A stretch of DNA of 64,000 nucleotides from Ruminococcus sp. (lineage in GTDB: Bacteria; Bacillota; Clostridia; Oscillospirales; Ruminococcaceae), in NCBI GenBank assembly GCA_017437285.1, contig JAFSBM010000066.1:1-64000 (forward strand). The letters run 5' to 3'. Below are positions 1 to 9,077 of this stretch, piece by piece; within the stretch, counting starts at the first letter, position 1; the number at the start of each line of letters is the position of its first letter. The notes beneath the pieces are model-generated. The model was given only the letters and a program-made list of their open reading frames with translations. It was not told the origin of the DNA and ran no database searches. The position numbers were made by a program, and so were the translations under genes.

Positions 1-138
1 AAATACTGACAAAGCGTGGCTTAGTCAGTATTTCAGATTACTATTCATTAGTACATATTTAATTTTGAATTGAACCGCCGTATGCCGAACGGCACGTACG
101 GTGGTGTGAGAGGGCGGTTCATTCCGTCCTACTCAATT
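1..138 (+). mobile_element. Group II intron, 3' end (domains V and VI)
   Basis: Positions 74-105 fold as a textbook domain V. A nine-pair lower stem (ACCGCCGTA with TACGGTGGT, one G.T pair) is followed by a two-base CG bulge on the 3' side, a four-pair upper stem TGCC/GGCA and a GAAC tetraloop. Positions 106-134 look like domain VI, with an A in the CCTACTC motif as candidate branch point. The intron would end near 137-140, a few bases from the stop codon of the opposite-strand GH5 gene. The inverted repeat at 1-33 (AAATACTGAC with GTCAGTATTT) may belong to domain IV. The rest of the intron and any reverse transcriptase lie to the left of the window. Intron class was not determined. Confidence 0.85.
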
Positions 139-142
139 ATTA

Positions 143-2350
143 TTAAGCTTTAAGAGGGAGTGCAGAAGCTTCAAGAAGCTTTGCGTCAACCTTCATAATA
201 ACAATAGCGTCATCAACTGTAAGACCTGTTTCGCCGTTAACGTCAGCATTTGCAGCACCCTGCTCAGAAAGTGCGTACTTGTCAGCGTTGCCGATAGACT
301 GGAGAATTGCAGTTGCGTCAGCAATTGTTACAGTACCGTCGTTGTTAGCGTCACCGTATGTCTTAACAGGAACAGCAGGCTCTGTAGGAGCTGTTGTAGG
401 CTCTGTAGGCTGAGGTTCAGCTGTTGTAGGTGCTGTTGTAGGCTCAGTTGTAGGCTCTACAACCTCAGCTGACTTGAAGTTGTAAACTGTCATTTCGCCG
501 TTTTCATCATCGCACCACCAAATCTGAATCTGTGCTGATTTAACGGAAGCAGGAATTGTGCTGATATCAACTTCAACATTAAGTTTTCCGTCAGCACCGA
601 TTTTGCCGTCCCATTCAATATTTGTCCACTCGTCGCCCATGTAGCCGACACAGCCGTTTGTTGTAGAACCAGCCTTACCCTCGATTGTGAATGTGAGAGT
701 GTTGGAATCGCCTCTGTTAGCGAAATCAACTTCATACTTCTTTGTTGTATCCTCAGGGGGAGCTTCGATTTCGCCCTTACCCTCGCCGATAATAGCAATC
801 TTAGTTACAGTTGTTGTGCTGTTTGTACGTACAAAGAGGTGAGCGATTTCGTCAACCTTATCTTCGCCCCAAGCAGCAGCAATGTGCTTAGCGGAGTAGT
901 ATGCAATACCGTCCTTGTCGTCATAAGACTTGATTTCTGTCCAGTTATCCCAATCGGAATTTACAACTGCGATAACGGGCTGGTCGCCTGTGTACTGAAC
1001 AGCAACATCGCCGCCCTCAAGTTCTTTCCATGTAGCGTTAAGACCGGGAGTGCAGTTGCCGTCCTTTACAGAAGCGTCAAGCTCATGTGTATCGTCGCTT
1101 ACGATAAAGCCTGAATCAATATCATCATGCTCAATTGTAGGAGATTTTCTTCCGCTGCCCCATACGATTGAATCGTCCTTGATAACATCCATCATAGTAT
1201 CAACAACAGTTTCAGAACCCTCGTACCATGTGAGATTGCTTCTGTTGATATAGCCGTGAGCCTCACCGCCGTTGTTCTTTTCTACGTTGTTATCCCAAAG
1301 AACGCAGGGAATACCCATTTCCTTAGTCTGTGAGATGTAGGCCTTAGCCCACTCTACACGAGCCTCTGTGTTTCCGAAGTTGGAAGCACTGAATTCGCCG
1401 AGAACTACAGGAATATCCTTATCGCCGAAAGTCTTTCTGATACCGTCGAGGATAGAAGTAAGCTCTGTAGCGTAAGCTGTTGTAAATGTGCTGTGGTCCT
1501 TAACTTCAGCGTTCATTGTGAAGTTGTAGGGTGAATATGCGTGTACAGATACAGCAACATATTCATCATCGGGAACAACGATTTTTGACATCATTGAAGT
1601 GTCGCTTGAAGCGCAGTAGCCTGGCATCATAACAAGACGAGTGTCGTTGTTGTCATCGCCTGTACCTCTGATAACTTCAAGAGCGTCAGCGTTGATTTTA
1701 TTAATTGTGTCAGTTTCTTCCTTTGTAGGACCCCACCATTCGTGGTCTGTACCCTTAGCACGAGGCTCGTTCATAGTTTCGAATACAAGACGCTGGTCGT
1801 AGTCCTTGAAAGTTTCTGCAATCTGTTTCCAGAGTGAAGAAACATACCCTGTAAGTTCCTCATAATCTGCACCGAGAGTAGAACGGTTTACATATGGTTC
1901 TTCGTGGTGGAGGTTGAGGATAACGTACATATCCTGTTCATAGCAGTAGTCAACGATTTCCTTTACACGTGCAAGCCATGCTTCATCAATCTTATAGCCG
2001 TTGCTCTTGTCAACGTGCTGGAACCATGTTACAGGAACACGGATAGTATTGAATCCCTTAGCCTTTACAGCAGCGATAAGCTCAGGTGTAGTCTTGGGGT
2101 TGCCCCAGCAGGTTTCAGCTTCAAGACCGTAGCTGTCAAGGGGTTCTTGATTAGCATTTGACATATAAGCGTCAAGTGTGTTGCCGAGGTTCCAGCCTAT
2201 CTGCATTGCCTCTGTAATCTCGAATGCAGTAAGCTGGTCGGCAGCTTCGATTTCCATTGTAAATGGTGCGAAGTTAAGACCTGTTGCAAGACAAGCCGCA
2301 GCAACGGCACTGCTTACAAAGCGTGTGATTCTGGTTTTTTTGATAACCAT
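143..2350 (-). CDS. Secreted GH5 endoglucanase-type glycoside hydrolase with C-terminal dockerin
   Basis: A 735-residue extracellular enzyme expected to cleave beta-1,4-glucans (cellulose, xyloglucan or mixed-linkage glucan). The start at 2350 is chosen because GGGAGG lies eight bases upstream; an ATG ten codons earlier has no such site. A signal peptide covers about residues 1-36. The GH5 barrel follows (about 40-390), with IGWNLGNTLDA, the acid/base Glu in ETMNEP (about residue 195) and the nucleophile Glu in VVLGEF (about 319). Two beta-rich modules (about 435-540 and 555-635) may bind carbohydrate. A Pro/Thr linker leads to a dockerin (about 665-725) with two calcium-loop repeats, DANNDGTVTIAD and DVNGETGLTVDD. 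The dockerin predicts attachment to a cohesin scaffold; no scaffoldin is in the window. The GH5 subfamily is unresolved. Confidence 0.93.
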   Translation of the reverse strand: MVIKKTRITRFVSSAVAAACLATGLNFAPFTMEIEAADQLTAFEITEAMQIGWNLGNTLDAYMSNANQEPLDSYGLEAETCWGNPKTTPELIAAVKAKGFNTIRVPVTWFQHVDKSNGYKIDEAWLARVKEIVDYCYEQDMYVILNLHHEEPYVNRSTLGADYEELTGYVSSLWKQIAETFKDYDQRLVFETMNEPRAKGTDHEWWGPTKEETDTINKINADALEVIRGTGDDNNDTRLVMMPGYCASSDTSMMSKIVVPDDEYVAVSVHAYSPYNFTMNAEVKDHSTFTTAYATELTSILDGIRKTFGDKDIPVVLGEFSASNFGNTEARVEWAKAYISQTKEMGIPCVLWDNNVEKNNGGEAHGYINRSNLTWYEGSETVVDTMMDVIKDDSIVWGSGRKSPTIEHDDIDSGFIVSDDTHELDASVKDGNCTPGLNATWKELEGGDVAVQYTGDQPVIAVVNSDWDNWTEIKSYDDKDGIAYYSAKHIAAAWGEDKVDEIAHLFVRTNSTTTVTKIAIIGEGKGEIEAPPEDTTKKYEVDFANRGDSNTLTFTIEGKAGSTTNGCVGYMGDEWTNIEWDGKIGADGKLNVEVDISTIPASVKSAQIQIWWCDDENGEMTVYNFKSAEVVEPTTEPTTAPTTAEPQPTEPTTAPTEPAVPVKTYGDANNDGTVTIADATAILQSIGNADKYALSEQGAANADVNGETGLTVDDAIVIMKVDAKLLEASALPLKA

Positions 2351-2424
2351 TTTAAATTCCTCCCAAAATGATTTTTTCATATAGCGGCACAGACTTAGTG
2401 CAGGAAATCTGCTTCGCTACTTTA

Positions 2425-2453
2425 ATTTTAGCACATTGCAATAAAAAGGTCAA
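2425..2453 (-). promoter_or_regulatory. Sigma-A-like promoter of the GH5 gene
   Basis: On the minus strand TTGACC is followed by a 17-base spacer and TAAAAT, about 75 bases upstream of the chosen GH5 start. Sequence match only. Confidence 0.6.
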
Positions 2454-2538
2454 GGGTTTTTGTGTTTATTGCTGTAGAATTTTAAGCTTGATTTTTAGCT
2501 AACTTGTATAAAATATCACTTAATTAATTAATATTCGA

Positions 2539-3951
2539 TTAAGATTTTTCGCTGAGATACGTTCCAAGGCGGTCATTGAGGATATATGCGGTATCATCGG
2601 CACTTCTGTCGCCGTTTATTGCATATTCAACTTCCTCATCAATGATATTCTGTAAATCCCAGTTGTAAAAATATGGGTTGGCAGGTACGCTTAAAATGTA
2701 CTCATAAAGCATATCCTTGTATTCCTGAGTGATAAATTCTTCCTCTCCGTGATTGTTCCAGTTCCACATAAAACCGTTATTTATGGAGTTATTATAATCT
2801 GAGGGGCGGTCATAGTCACGCTGTAACTGCTCCTTTAAGACGGGAATTCCTCGTGTGCCGTCGTGCATATATGGTTCAAGCTTTTTCTGGTGGATTATTA
2901 CAGCGGATAAAAGTTCCCATGCAGCATCTTTGTTTCCGCATTGTTCCGTTATGGCATAAAGGGGATTAGCGGAGCGTATAAAGGTACCTGTGCCGTTTTC
3001 CGAGGGATAGCCTACAAATGTTACATCTTCCTTGTTGAAAAATCCGTATGTATGCTGTCCAAATTGCGAATCAAAGCCATTTATGATAAGGTCAAATACA
3101 AGCTGTGTGTCGTTGAGTCCTCTTGTCAGCTGGTCGTTGGAATAGTCATTCATTGTCTGGTCGTCTGCAAATTCGGAATTTGGTCGTGGTATAACTTTAA
3201 CGGGATTATCAAGGCAGAATTGCAGAGTATTTTTGAATGAAGTGCCGAAATCACAGACTGCCTTTCGGTGGTCGATTGAATTTAATCCCTCGATTTTAAG
3301 CATAAAATTCGCAAGGTCGGTATTGGCAGTACTTTCGTAAAAATCCATTTGTCCCTTGTATTTTTCGTAAAAGCTTATAGCCTCATTTGCTGTCCAGTTT
3401 TCGTATTCCTTGGGAATAAACTTTGTTTTCGCCATAGCGGTGTATATGTGGTAGCCCTCCATAACAGCAGGAAGTTTGCCCTCAACTTCAAGTCCCTCTA
3501 AAACACAGGGGAGGAATTCCTCACGGGTAAGTGCGTTGCCCTTGTCCATAAGAGGGTAGAGGTCGGTAAGTACGCCCTTTTTGTCAAGATTCTGCATATC
3601 AGTCACGTTTGTACAGATAATATCGGGGGCTTCTCCTGAAAGGAGTGCTGTATTCAGGGCGTTGTTGACAGCGGCATAATACTGGTTTTCTGATTCTTGT
3701 GAAGAATAATCTGCTTCAATTCCCTTTGTGTAGTCAACAATTTTTATATCAAAATCCTTTGGCTTGTTGAGGTGGTCGTTGAAAAGCGGGTCGATATACC
3801 CCATAGTTCCTACGGTTATAACAGGCTTGCCCTCCTCGTTGTAAACAGGCTCATTCATGGGAAGTGACGTTTCCGCAGGCTTGTCCGAATTGCAGGAAAC
3901 AGCGGTACACAGGGCAATAAGGGCGGTTAAAAATGATAAAGTTTTCTTCAT
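2539..3951 (-). CDS. Extracellular solute-binding lipoprotein (ABC importer type)
   Basis: A 470-residue lipoprotein. The N-terminus is a lipoprotein signal with lipobox AVSC and lipidated Cys20, after which a typical family-1 solute-binding fold is expected (mixed alpha/beta, many Trp/Tyr in the C-terminal half). AAGGAGG stands seven bases before the ATG. Such proteins capture sugars or oligosaccharides outside the membrane and pass them to an ABC permease. No permease or ATPase gene is adjacent, so it is an orphan here and must work with a distant transporter. The position upstream of the GH5 gene on the same strand (188 bp gap, separate promoter) fits a role in taking up plant glycan breakdown products, but the ligand cannot be read from sequence. 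Confidence 0.8.
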   Translation of the reverse strand: MKKTLSFLTALIALCTAVSCNSDKPAETSLPMNEPVYNEEGKPVITVGTMGYIDPLFNDHLNKPKDFDIKIVDYTKGIEADYSSQESENQYYAAVNNALNTALLSGEAPDIICTNVTDMQNLDKKGVLTDLYPLMDKGNALTREEFLPCVLEGLEVEGKLPAVMEGYHIYTAMAKTKFIPKEYENWTANEAISFYEKYKGQMDFYESTANTDLANFMLKIEGLNSIDHRKAVCDFGTSFKNTLQFCLDNPVKVIPRPNSEFADDQTMNDYSNDQLTRGLNDTQLVFDLIINGFDSQFGQHTYGFFNKEDVTFVGYPSENGTGTFIRSANPLYAITEQCGNKDAAWELLSAVIIHQKKLEPYMHDGTRGIPVLKEQLQRDYDRPSDYNNSINNGFMWNWNNHGEEEFITQEYKDMLYEYILSVPANPYFYNWDLQNIIDEEVEYAINGDRSADDTAYILNDRLGTYLSEKS

Positions 3952-3974
3952 AAGAAGTCCTCCTTTTTGGCGGT

Positions 3975-4000
3975 AAATTTTAACGTTTTTTAACGTTCTA
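3975..4000 (-). promoter_or_regulatory. TTTTAACG direct repeat upstream of the solute-binding protein gene
   Basis: Two copies of TTTTAACGTT occur head to tail immediately upstream of the RBS of the binding-protein gene. Direct repeats at this position could be an operator. No matching regulator is nearby, and the pattern could be coincidence in an A+T-rich leader. Confidence 0.25.
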
Positions 4001-4100
4001 TAACATAGTGTATTTAGAGGCTCAAAAAGTCAAAGTTTTTTGAAATTTCAGCGAAATAACCAGTTAGCATATACTAAATCACAGCAGTTTGCACAATGAA

Positions 4101-4310
4101 AGCCGTTAGCCGTTAGCCTTTAGCCGTTAGCCGTATTAAAGCCATTAGCCTTTAGCCTTTAGCCTTTAGCTGGCGGTTCAATTAAGAATTCAGAATTAAG
4201 AATTATGAATTAAGAATTTATGGACGGTGGAATTTATCTGCCGTCCGTTTTGTTTTATAGCTAACAGCTAACGGCTAACGGCTAATGGCTCAATAAATAA
4301 TTACGAATTA
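4101..4310. repeat. Composite intergenic repeat: heptamer arrays around a terminator-like hairpin
   Basis: This fills most of the 410-bp gap between the binding-protein gene and feoB. It runs: AGCYNTT heptamers (4101-4170), AATTAAG-type heptamers (about 4181-4219), a hairpin with GGACGG and CCGTCC arms followed by T-rich sequence (about 4220-4255), then the heptamer in inverted orientation (about 4259-4289). The same order of parts recurs near 8281, 27944, 30010 and 33490. The remaining 3952-4100 holds only the upstream region of the binding-protein gene. Confidence 0.85.
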
Positions 4311-4361
4311 AAAAAGCCTGCTGCACATATAATAGTAATATTCCGAAAATTGGAGGTTGCT

Positions 4362-6200
4362 ATGAACGAAAAAACACAATTTACCGCTGTTCTTGCAGGT
4401 AATCCAAATGTGGGGAAATCCACCGTATTTAACGCATTGACGGGACTTGACCAGCACACGGGAAACTGGGCAGGCAAAACTGTAGCCTGTGCTGAGGGAC
4501 AGCTTGAATATGACGGTATATCCGTAACTCTCACCGATATTCCGGGGGCATATTCCCTCCGTGCGGCATCGGCTGAGGAGGAAACCGCCCGACAATTTAT
4601 CCTCACGGAAAATCCAGATTGTGCCGTGGTAGTCTGCGATTCATCGTGCCTTGAACGGAATTTGTATCTCGCCTTGCAGATTATAAGTGCCGTGCCGAAA
4701 ACAATTTTATGCCTTAATCTCATTGATGAGGCGGAGAAAAAGGGTTACATAATTGACAGGGATAAATTAAGCGAACTTTTATGCGTTCCTGTTGTTTTTA
4801 CGTCAGCAAGAAGCAAACGTGGACTTGATGAACTCTGCCGCACTATGAAAAATATCCTCACAGAGGAAAATTCCCCGAAAACCTCCCATTACGCTATTTC
4901 CGAAACTGATACAATTGAGGATATTTCCCGAAAAGCCGCTGAAATCGCCAATCTCACCGTCAGTTGTTCAAAAACTGAACCCGATAAAACCGACCGCCGC
5001 CTTGACAGGATTTTTCTGCGGAAATCTACGGGAATTCCCATTATGCTGCTGCTTTTTGCGGTTATTCTGTGGATTACGGCAGTTGGTGCAAATTATCCAT
5101 CGGAGCTTTTGAGCCGCCTGCTTTTCTCCCTCGGGGATAAAATGTCGGAGGGACTTTTTGCGGTTAATGCCCCTGAATGGGTGGAAAGCCTGCTGATACA
5201 GGGGATTTACAAGGTGGTTGCTTGGGTAATTTCCGTTATGCTGCCGCCTATGGCTATATTTTTCCCAATGTTTGCAATTTTGGAGGATTTCGGCTATTTA
5301 CCGAGGATTGCCTTTAATCTTGACCGCTGTTTCAAATGTTCGGGAGCTTGTGGAAAACAGGCAATAACAATGGCTATGGGACTTGGCTGCAATGCCTGCG
5401 GAGTTACGGGATGCAGTGTTATCGACTCCCCACGTGAAAAATTAATAGCAATTCTCACAAATGTTTTCACTCCCTGCAACGGGCGATTTCCCACAATTAT
5501 TGCCGTTATTTCCCTGTTTTTCGTCAGCAGCGGCGGCATAGGGGGAACTTTTCTGTCAGGGGCGGCACTTCTTGGAGTGATACTTTTCGGAGTTGCGGTT
5601 ACTCTCGGCATATCGGCTTTGCTGTCGAAAACCATTCTCAAAGGCACACCCTCGTCGTATACGCTGGAATTGCCGCCCTACCGCAAACCCCAGATTTTAC
5701 GTGTTCTCGTCCGTTCATTCCTCGACAGGACGGTATTTGTTCTTGGCAGAGCCTGCACAGCGGCTATTCCCTGCGGAATTCTCATATGGCTGGGAGCTAA
5801 CATATACATCGGTGATAGTTCGATTTTGTCGATTATTTCCGAATTCCTCAATCCTTTGGGCGAACTTATGGGACTTGACGGTGTTATTTTAATGGCGTTT
5901 ATTTTTGGATTTCCTGCCAATGAAATTGTAGTTCCCATAATTCTTATGACATATCTGTGTCAGGGGAGTTTGGTGGAAATGGGCGATATATCGTCACTTC
6001 GGGAACTTCTCACCGCTAACGGCTGGACAATGGGAACGGCTGTGAGTATGCTTATTCTGACGGTCTGTCATTTCCCCTGTGCCACCACTTGCCTTACTAT
6101 AAAAAAGGAAACAGGCAGTCTGAAATGGACGGCAGCTGCTATGGCAATCCCCACAGCGGTGGGAATTCTCCTTTGTATGGCGGCAAATGTGATTTTTTGA
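4362..6200 (+). CDS. feoB: Ferrous iron transport GTPase/permease FeoB
   Basis: A 612-residue inner-membrane Fe(II) importer. The start at 4362 is chosen for GGAGG six bases upstream; the in-frame ATG at 4350 would overlap that RBS. The N-terminal G domain has G1 GNPNVGKS (residues 13-20) and LTDIPGAYS (G3). The membrane part begins near residue 225 and holds two characteristic cysteine-bearing gate stretches, CGKQAITMAMGLGCNACG and TPCNGRFPT. The length is near the lower end of the family, lacking the long C-terminal extension of enteric FeoB. FeoA or FeoC partners are not adjacent, which is unusual but not rare. The gene is preceded by a heptamer repeat and no Fur-like box was recognised. 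Confidence 0.96.
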   Translation: MNEKTQFTAVLAGNPNVGKSTVFNALTGLDQHTGNWAGKTVACAEGQLEYDGISVTLTDIPGAYSLRAASAEEETARQFILTENPDCAVVVCDSSCLERNLYLALQIISAVPKTILCLNLIDEAEKKGYIIDRDKLSELLCVPVVFTSARSKRGLDELCRTMKNILTEENSPKTSHYAISETDTIEDISRKAAEIANLTVSCSKTEPDKTDRRLDRIFLRKSTGIPIMLLLFAVILWITAVGANYPSELLSRLLFSLGDKMSEGLFAVNAPEWVESLLIQGIYKVVAWVISVMLPPMAIFFPMFAILEDFGYLPRIAFNLDRCFKCSGACGKQAITMAMGLGCNACGVTGCSVIDSPREKLIAILTNVFTPCNGRFPTIIAVISLFFVSSGGIGGTFLSGAALLGVILFGVAVTLGISALLSKTILKGTPSSYTLELPPYRKPQILRVLVRSFLDRTVFVLGRACTAAIPCGILIWLGANIYIGDSSILSIISEFLNPLGELMGLDGVILMAFIFGFPANEIVVPIILMTYLCQGSLVEMGDISSLRELLTANGWTMGTAVSMLILTVCHFPCATTCLTIKKETGSLKWTAAAMAIPTAVGILLCMAANVIF

Positions 6201-6219
6201 AAATTTATAGCGAATTTGC

Positions 6220-6249
6220 TTGACATACTTTGCTATACTATGGTATAAT
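6220..6249 (+). promoter_or_regulatory. Sigma-A-like promoter
   Basis: TTGACA, an 18-base spacer and TATAAT, 63 bases upstream of the small gene at 6312. Confidence 0.75.
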
Positions 6250-6311
6250 ATAAAAAATATATGCTCTTAAGTATAAAGACGCAATTTAAGGCAAAAAGAA
6301 AGAGGTTTATT

Positions 6312-6725
6312 ATGAAAGATTTTGAGGTTGTATTGGAAAAAAGCATGAACTTAGGTTCCCACGAAAATGAAGAAACATTATCAAAGGCGGTAAAGGAGAT
6401 TTTATCACAGATTCCCAATTCTTTCACCTGCTATCCAAATTCCATAGACGAGGGCTGCAAGTGGTTAAGAATACTCGATAAAAACGAGGATATCTGCTGT
6501 CTTGTTCATCGTTATTACAAAGTTGCATTCGTTTCAGATAAGCTGAATGTAAAATGCGATATTTTACATTGCGAAAATGTAGGGGATTTTCTTTCAGACG
6601 AATGGTATATCAACGATGTAAAGGCATTAAATCAGAAATATCCTCATTTAAATTGGGATGAATCATGTGATGTTGTTAATCCGAAGAAATTCGATTTGCT
6701 GAATATGGAATTTGCAACTGAATAA
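6312..6725 (+). CDS. Small cytosolic protein of unknown function
   Basis: A 137-residue protein with no signal peptide or membrane segment that I do not recognise. The ATG at 6312 follows AGAGG, and a good promoter and a terminator make it a monocistronic unit. The sequence is acidic overall, with a Cys-rich middle (CYPNSIDEGCKWLRIL, DICCLVHRYYK) and a Trp/Tyr-rich C-terminal half. The size, the single-gene unit and the insertion between two housekeeping genes resemble orphan immunity-type or stress-accessory genes. That is a guess from context, not from a motif. Confidence 0.7.
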   Translation: MKDFEVVLEKSMNLGSHENEETLSKAVKEILSQIPNSFTCYPNSIDEGCKWLRILDKNEDICCLVHRYYKVAFVSDKLNVKCDILHCENVGDFLSDEWYINDVKALNQKYPHLNWDESCDVVNPKKFDLLNMEFATE

Positions 6726-6740
6726 CGCATAAAAAATACG

Positions 6741-6773
6741 GCAGGGTTTCAGATAAGAAATCCTGCTGTTTTT
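6741..6773 (+). terminator. Rho-independent terminator
   Basis: A nine-pair stem (CAGGGTTTC with GAAATCCTG, one G.T pair) and a six-base loop, followed by GCTGTTTTTG. It closes the small transcript upstream of glyS. Confidence 0.8.
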
Positions 6774-6807
6774 GTCATGCAAAGCAGATGCTTTTTTCCA
6801 AAAACCC

Positions 6808-6836
6808 TTGACAAATCCGCTGATATGCTGTAAAAT
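6808..6836 (+). promoter_or_regulatory. Sigma-A-like promoter of glyS
   Basis: TTGACA, a 17-base spacer and TAAAAT, 37 bases upstream of the glyS start. The leader is too short for a T-box. Confidence 0.75.
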
Positions 6837-6872
6837 AGAATAGATAACTATTATTTAAAGGAGAATAGAATT

Positions 6873-8279
6873 ATGCTTAAAAATAACGAAAAAGTAATGG
6901 ATAAAATCGTTGACCTTTGTAAATCCAAGGGATACGTTTACCCAGGCTCTGAAATCTACGGCGGACTTGCTAACACATGGGACTACGGCCCACTCGGAGT
7001 TCTGCTGAAAAATAATATCAAGAACGCATGGCTTAAAAAATTCGTGCAGGAAAACAAGTACAATGTAGGACTTGATTCCGCTATCCTTATGAATCCACAG
7101 ACTTGGGTTGCATCAGGTCATATCGGCGGATTTTCCGACCCTCTTATGGACTGTAAGGAGTGCAAGACTCGTCACCGTGCAGATAACCTTATCGAGGACT
7201 TTGACGGCACAAATGTAGCAGGCTGGACAAATCAGCAGATGACTGACTACATCAACGAAAAGAATATCGTATGCCCTAACTGCGGCAAGAAGAATTTCAC
7301 AGATATCCGTCAGTTCAACCTTATGTTCAAGACTTTCCAGGGTGTAACTGAGGACAACAAGTCCGAACTTTACCTCCGTCCCGAAACTGCACAGGGTATC
7401 TTCGTAAACTTTGCTAATATCCAGCGTACAACACGTAAAAAGGTTCCTTTCGGTGTTGCACAGATTGGTAAGTCTTTCCGTAACGAAATCACTCCCGGCA
7501 ACTTCATTTTCCGTGTACGTGAGTTCGAGCAGATGGAACTTGAGTTCTTCTGCAAGCCGGGTACTGACCTTGAATGGTTCAGCTACTGGAGAAGCTTCTG
7601 TAAGGAATTCCTCCTTACAATCGGTCTTAAAGAGGAGAATATCCGCCTCCGTGACCATGACCCTGAGGAGCTTTGCTTCTATTCAAAGGCTACAACTGAC
7701 TTCGAGTACCTTTTCCCATTCGGCTGGGGCGAACTCTGGGGCGTAGCTGACAGAACTGACTACGACCTTACACAGCACATCAACACATCAGGCAAGTCAC
7801 TTGAATACTTTGACCCTGAAACAAACGAGAAATACATTCCTTATGTTATTGAGCCATCTCTCGGTGTTGAAAGACTTTTCCTCTCTGTTGTTACTGAGGC
7901 ATATGACGAGGAGGAGCTTGTTTCCACAGATAAGAATGGCAACGAAAAGAGAGAAACACGTACAGTTATGCGTCTGCATCCTGCTCTTGCACCTTACAAG
8001 TGTGCAGTTCTTCCTCTCGTGAAGAAGCTCACTCCAAAGGCTGAGGAGATTTATGAGATGCTCTCCAAGAAGTTTATGTGTGACTTTGACGAAACAGGTA
8101 CAATCGGTAAGAGATACCGTCGTGAGGACGAAATCGGCACACCTTTCTGCATTACAGTTGACTTTGACACAATTGAAAAGGACAACTGCGTAACAGTTCG
8201 TGACCGTGACACAATGGAGCAGCAGCGTGTTGCTATTGACGATCTCGTTAAGTTCCTTGAAGAAAAGACAGCACTTTAA
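6873..8279 (+). CDS. glyS: Glycine-tRNA ligase, dimeric class II type
   Basis: A 468-residue cytosolic enzyme that charges tRNA-Gly with glycine using ATP. It is the single-chain dimeric form (glyQS-like) rather than the alpha2beta2 form. Visible signatures include YPGSEIYGG near the N-terminus, [14 protein letters not shown], an [24 protein letters not shown] motif-2 block (part shown), and [10 protein letters not shown], with a C-terminal anticodon-binding domain ending [23 protein letters not shown]. The length is normal for the family. GGAG precedes the ATG by ten bases. It stands alone between its own promoter and a terminator at 8344-8372. Confidence 0.97.
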   Translation: MLKNNEKVMDKIVDLCKSKGYVYPGSEIYGGLANTWDYGPLGVLLKNNIKNAWLKKFVQENKYNVGLDSAILMNPQTWVASGHIGGFSDPLMDCKECKTRHRADNLIEDFDGTNVAGWTNQQMTDYINEKNIVCPNCGKKNFTDIRQFNLMFKTFQGVTEDNKSELYLRPETAQGIFVNFANIQRTTRKKVPFGVAQIGKSFRNEITPGNFIFRVREFEQMELEFFCKPGTDLEWFSYWRSFCKEFLLTIGLKEENIRLRDHDPEELCFYSKATTDFEYLFPFGWGELWGVADRTDYDLTQHINTSGKSLEYFDPETNEKYIPYVIEPSLGVERLFLSVVTEAYDEEELVSTDKNGNEKRETRTVMRLHPALAPYKCAVLPLVKKLTPKAEEIYEMLSKKFMCDFDETGTIGKRYRREDEIGTPFCITVDFDTIEKDNCVTVRDRDTMEQQRVAIDDLVKFLEEKTAL

Positions 8280-8280
8280 T

Positions 8281-8343
8281 TTAATTCGTAATGCGTAATT
8301 CGTAATGCGTAATTAAATTAAGAATTAAGAATTAAGAATTATG
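8281..8343. repeat. CGTAATK and AATTAAG heptamer arrays
   Basis: Directly behind the glyS stop codon, CGTAATG/CGTAATT units (7-bp period) pass into AATTAAG units, also 7-bp period, which lead into the terminator hairpin at 8344. This is the A+T-rich member of the intergenic heptamer family, without the AGCYNTT part. Confidence 0.8.
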
Positions 8344-8372
8344 GACGGTGGATTTTTCTGCCGTCTTTTTTT
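8344..8372 (+). terminator. Terminator of glyS (repeat-family hairpin)
   Basis: GACGGTGGA pairs with TCTGCCGTC (nine pairs, two wobble) over a short T loop and is followed by seven T. The same hairpin recurs behind other genes at 28008, 30108 and 33563, and on the minus strand at 9247. Confidence 0.85.
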
Positions 8373-8424
8373 GTGTGCAGAGAATACGGGCGGATTATCC
8401 CTTGAAATTTTTTCCACAAAACAA

Positions 8425-8448
8425 AAGGACACGGCGAACCGTGTCCTT
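8425..8448 (-). terminator. Minus-strand terminator-like palindrome
   Basis: AAGGACACGG and CCGTGTCCTT arms enclose CGAA. On the minus strand the hairpin is followed by TTTTGTTTTG, so it can end the transcript of the gene at 8492-8977. It is also a member of the dispersed GGACACGG palindrome family (related copies near 9153 and 30420). Confidence 0.6.
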
Positions 8449-8491
8449 ATAAATCATTATGTTGTAAAATGTATATTTGCTAAAAGATTAT

Positions 8492-8977
8492 TTAGGATTT
8501 TTCTTTTGTCATTTTTACTTCGTTACCGACAATTAAATATGCACCAACACCAAGTGCCTCGGAATCGAGAAATGCCATTACATCTTCACCCTCAGGCAGC
8601 TTTCCCTTTAATATGCCGTCTATAATGCTTCTTGTTTTATCCGTTTCAACTCCATCAATTTCAATAATGGCTTTTGTAAGTCCATTTTTTATCTTTATAG
8701 TGTGTCCATTATATTCTGCTTTCCAGTTTCCTCTATCAACAGTTTGTAATTCAACTCTGTTTCCAATTAATAAATGTGATTCAAATTCAATAAACTTGGA
8801 TTCAAGAACTGCTATTATATCTTCACCTTCAGGCAATTTTGCCATAAATAAACCAGTTATGAATTCTTTTGATATAGCTTGCACTACTCCGTCAATTTTA
8901 AGTGTGGCTTTAAAGAGAGTATTGACTATCTCAATAGTATGTCCGTTATACTCTGCTTTCCAAATTCCGTTTACCAT
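8492..8977 (-). CDS. Small protein made of two tandem homologous repeats, function unknown
   Basis: A 161-residue protein that I do not recognise. It is a direct internal duplication: WKAEYNGHTI at residues 6-15 recurs at 85-94, and KLPEGED followed by a hydrophobic stretch and IGNRVEL/VGNEVKM recurs at the same spacing of about 79 residues. Each unit looks like a small beta-rich domain with one helix. No signal peptide or membrane segment. AAAAGGGG stands about ten bases before the ATG, a promoter lies at 9045-9073 and a minus-strand terminator follows. A ligand-binding or scaffolding role is possible but nothing in the sequence shows it. Confidence 0.75.
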   Translation of the reverse strand: MVNGIWKAEYNGHTIEIVNTLFKATLKIDGVVQAISKEFITGLFMAKLPEGEDIIAVLESKFIEFESHLLIGNRVELQTVDRGNWKAEYNGHTIKIKNGLTKAIIEIDGVETDKTRSIIDGILKGKLPEGEDVMAFLDSEALGVGAYLIVGNEVKMTKEKS

Positions 8978-9044
8978 AATTTTTTACCCCTTTTTAAATA
9001 ATATTGTAAAATGATTGGTTGCCAATGCGGACAACCATATATGC

Positions 9045-9073
9045 ATTATACAACATTATCAATTAATCGTCAA
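9045..9073 (-). promoter_or_regulatory. Sigma-A-like promoter of the duplicated-repeat gene
   Basis: On the minus strand TTGACG, a 17-base spacer and TATAAT, about 68 bases before the start at 8977. Confidence 0.65.
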
Positions 9074-9077
9074 GAGG

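Noticed and set aside
5294..5647. Open frame opposite feoB
   Set aside because: Shadow of the conserved FeoB gate region; composition is not protein-like and no RBS precedes it.
6725..6872. T-box riboswitch in front of glyS
   Set aside because: A terminator and a sigma-A promoter leave only about 30 leader bases before the gene, too few for a T-box. The same holds for cysS at 26004.
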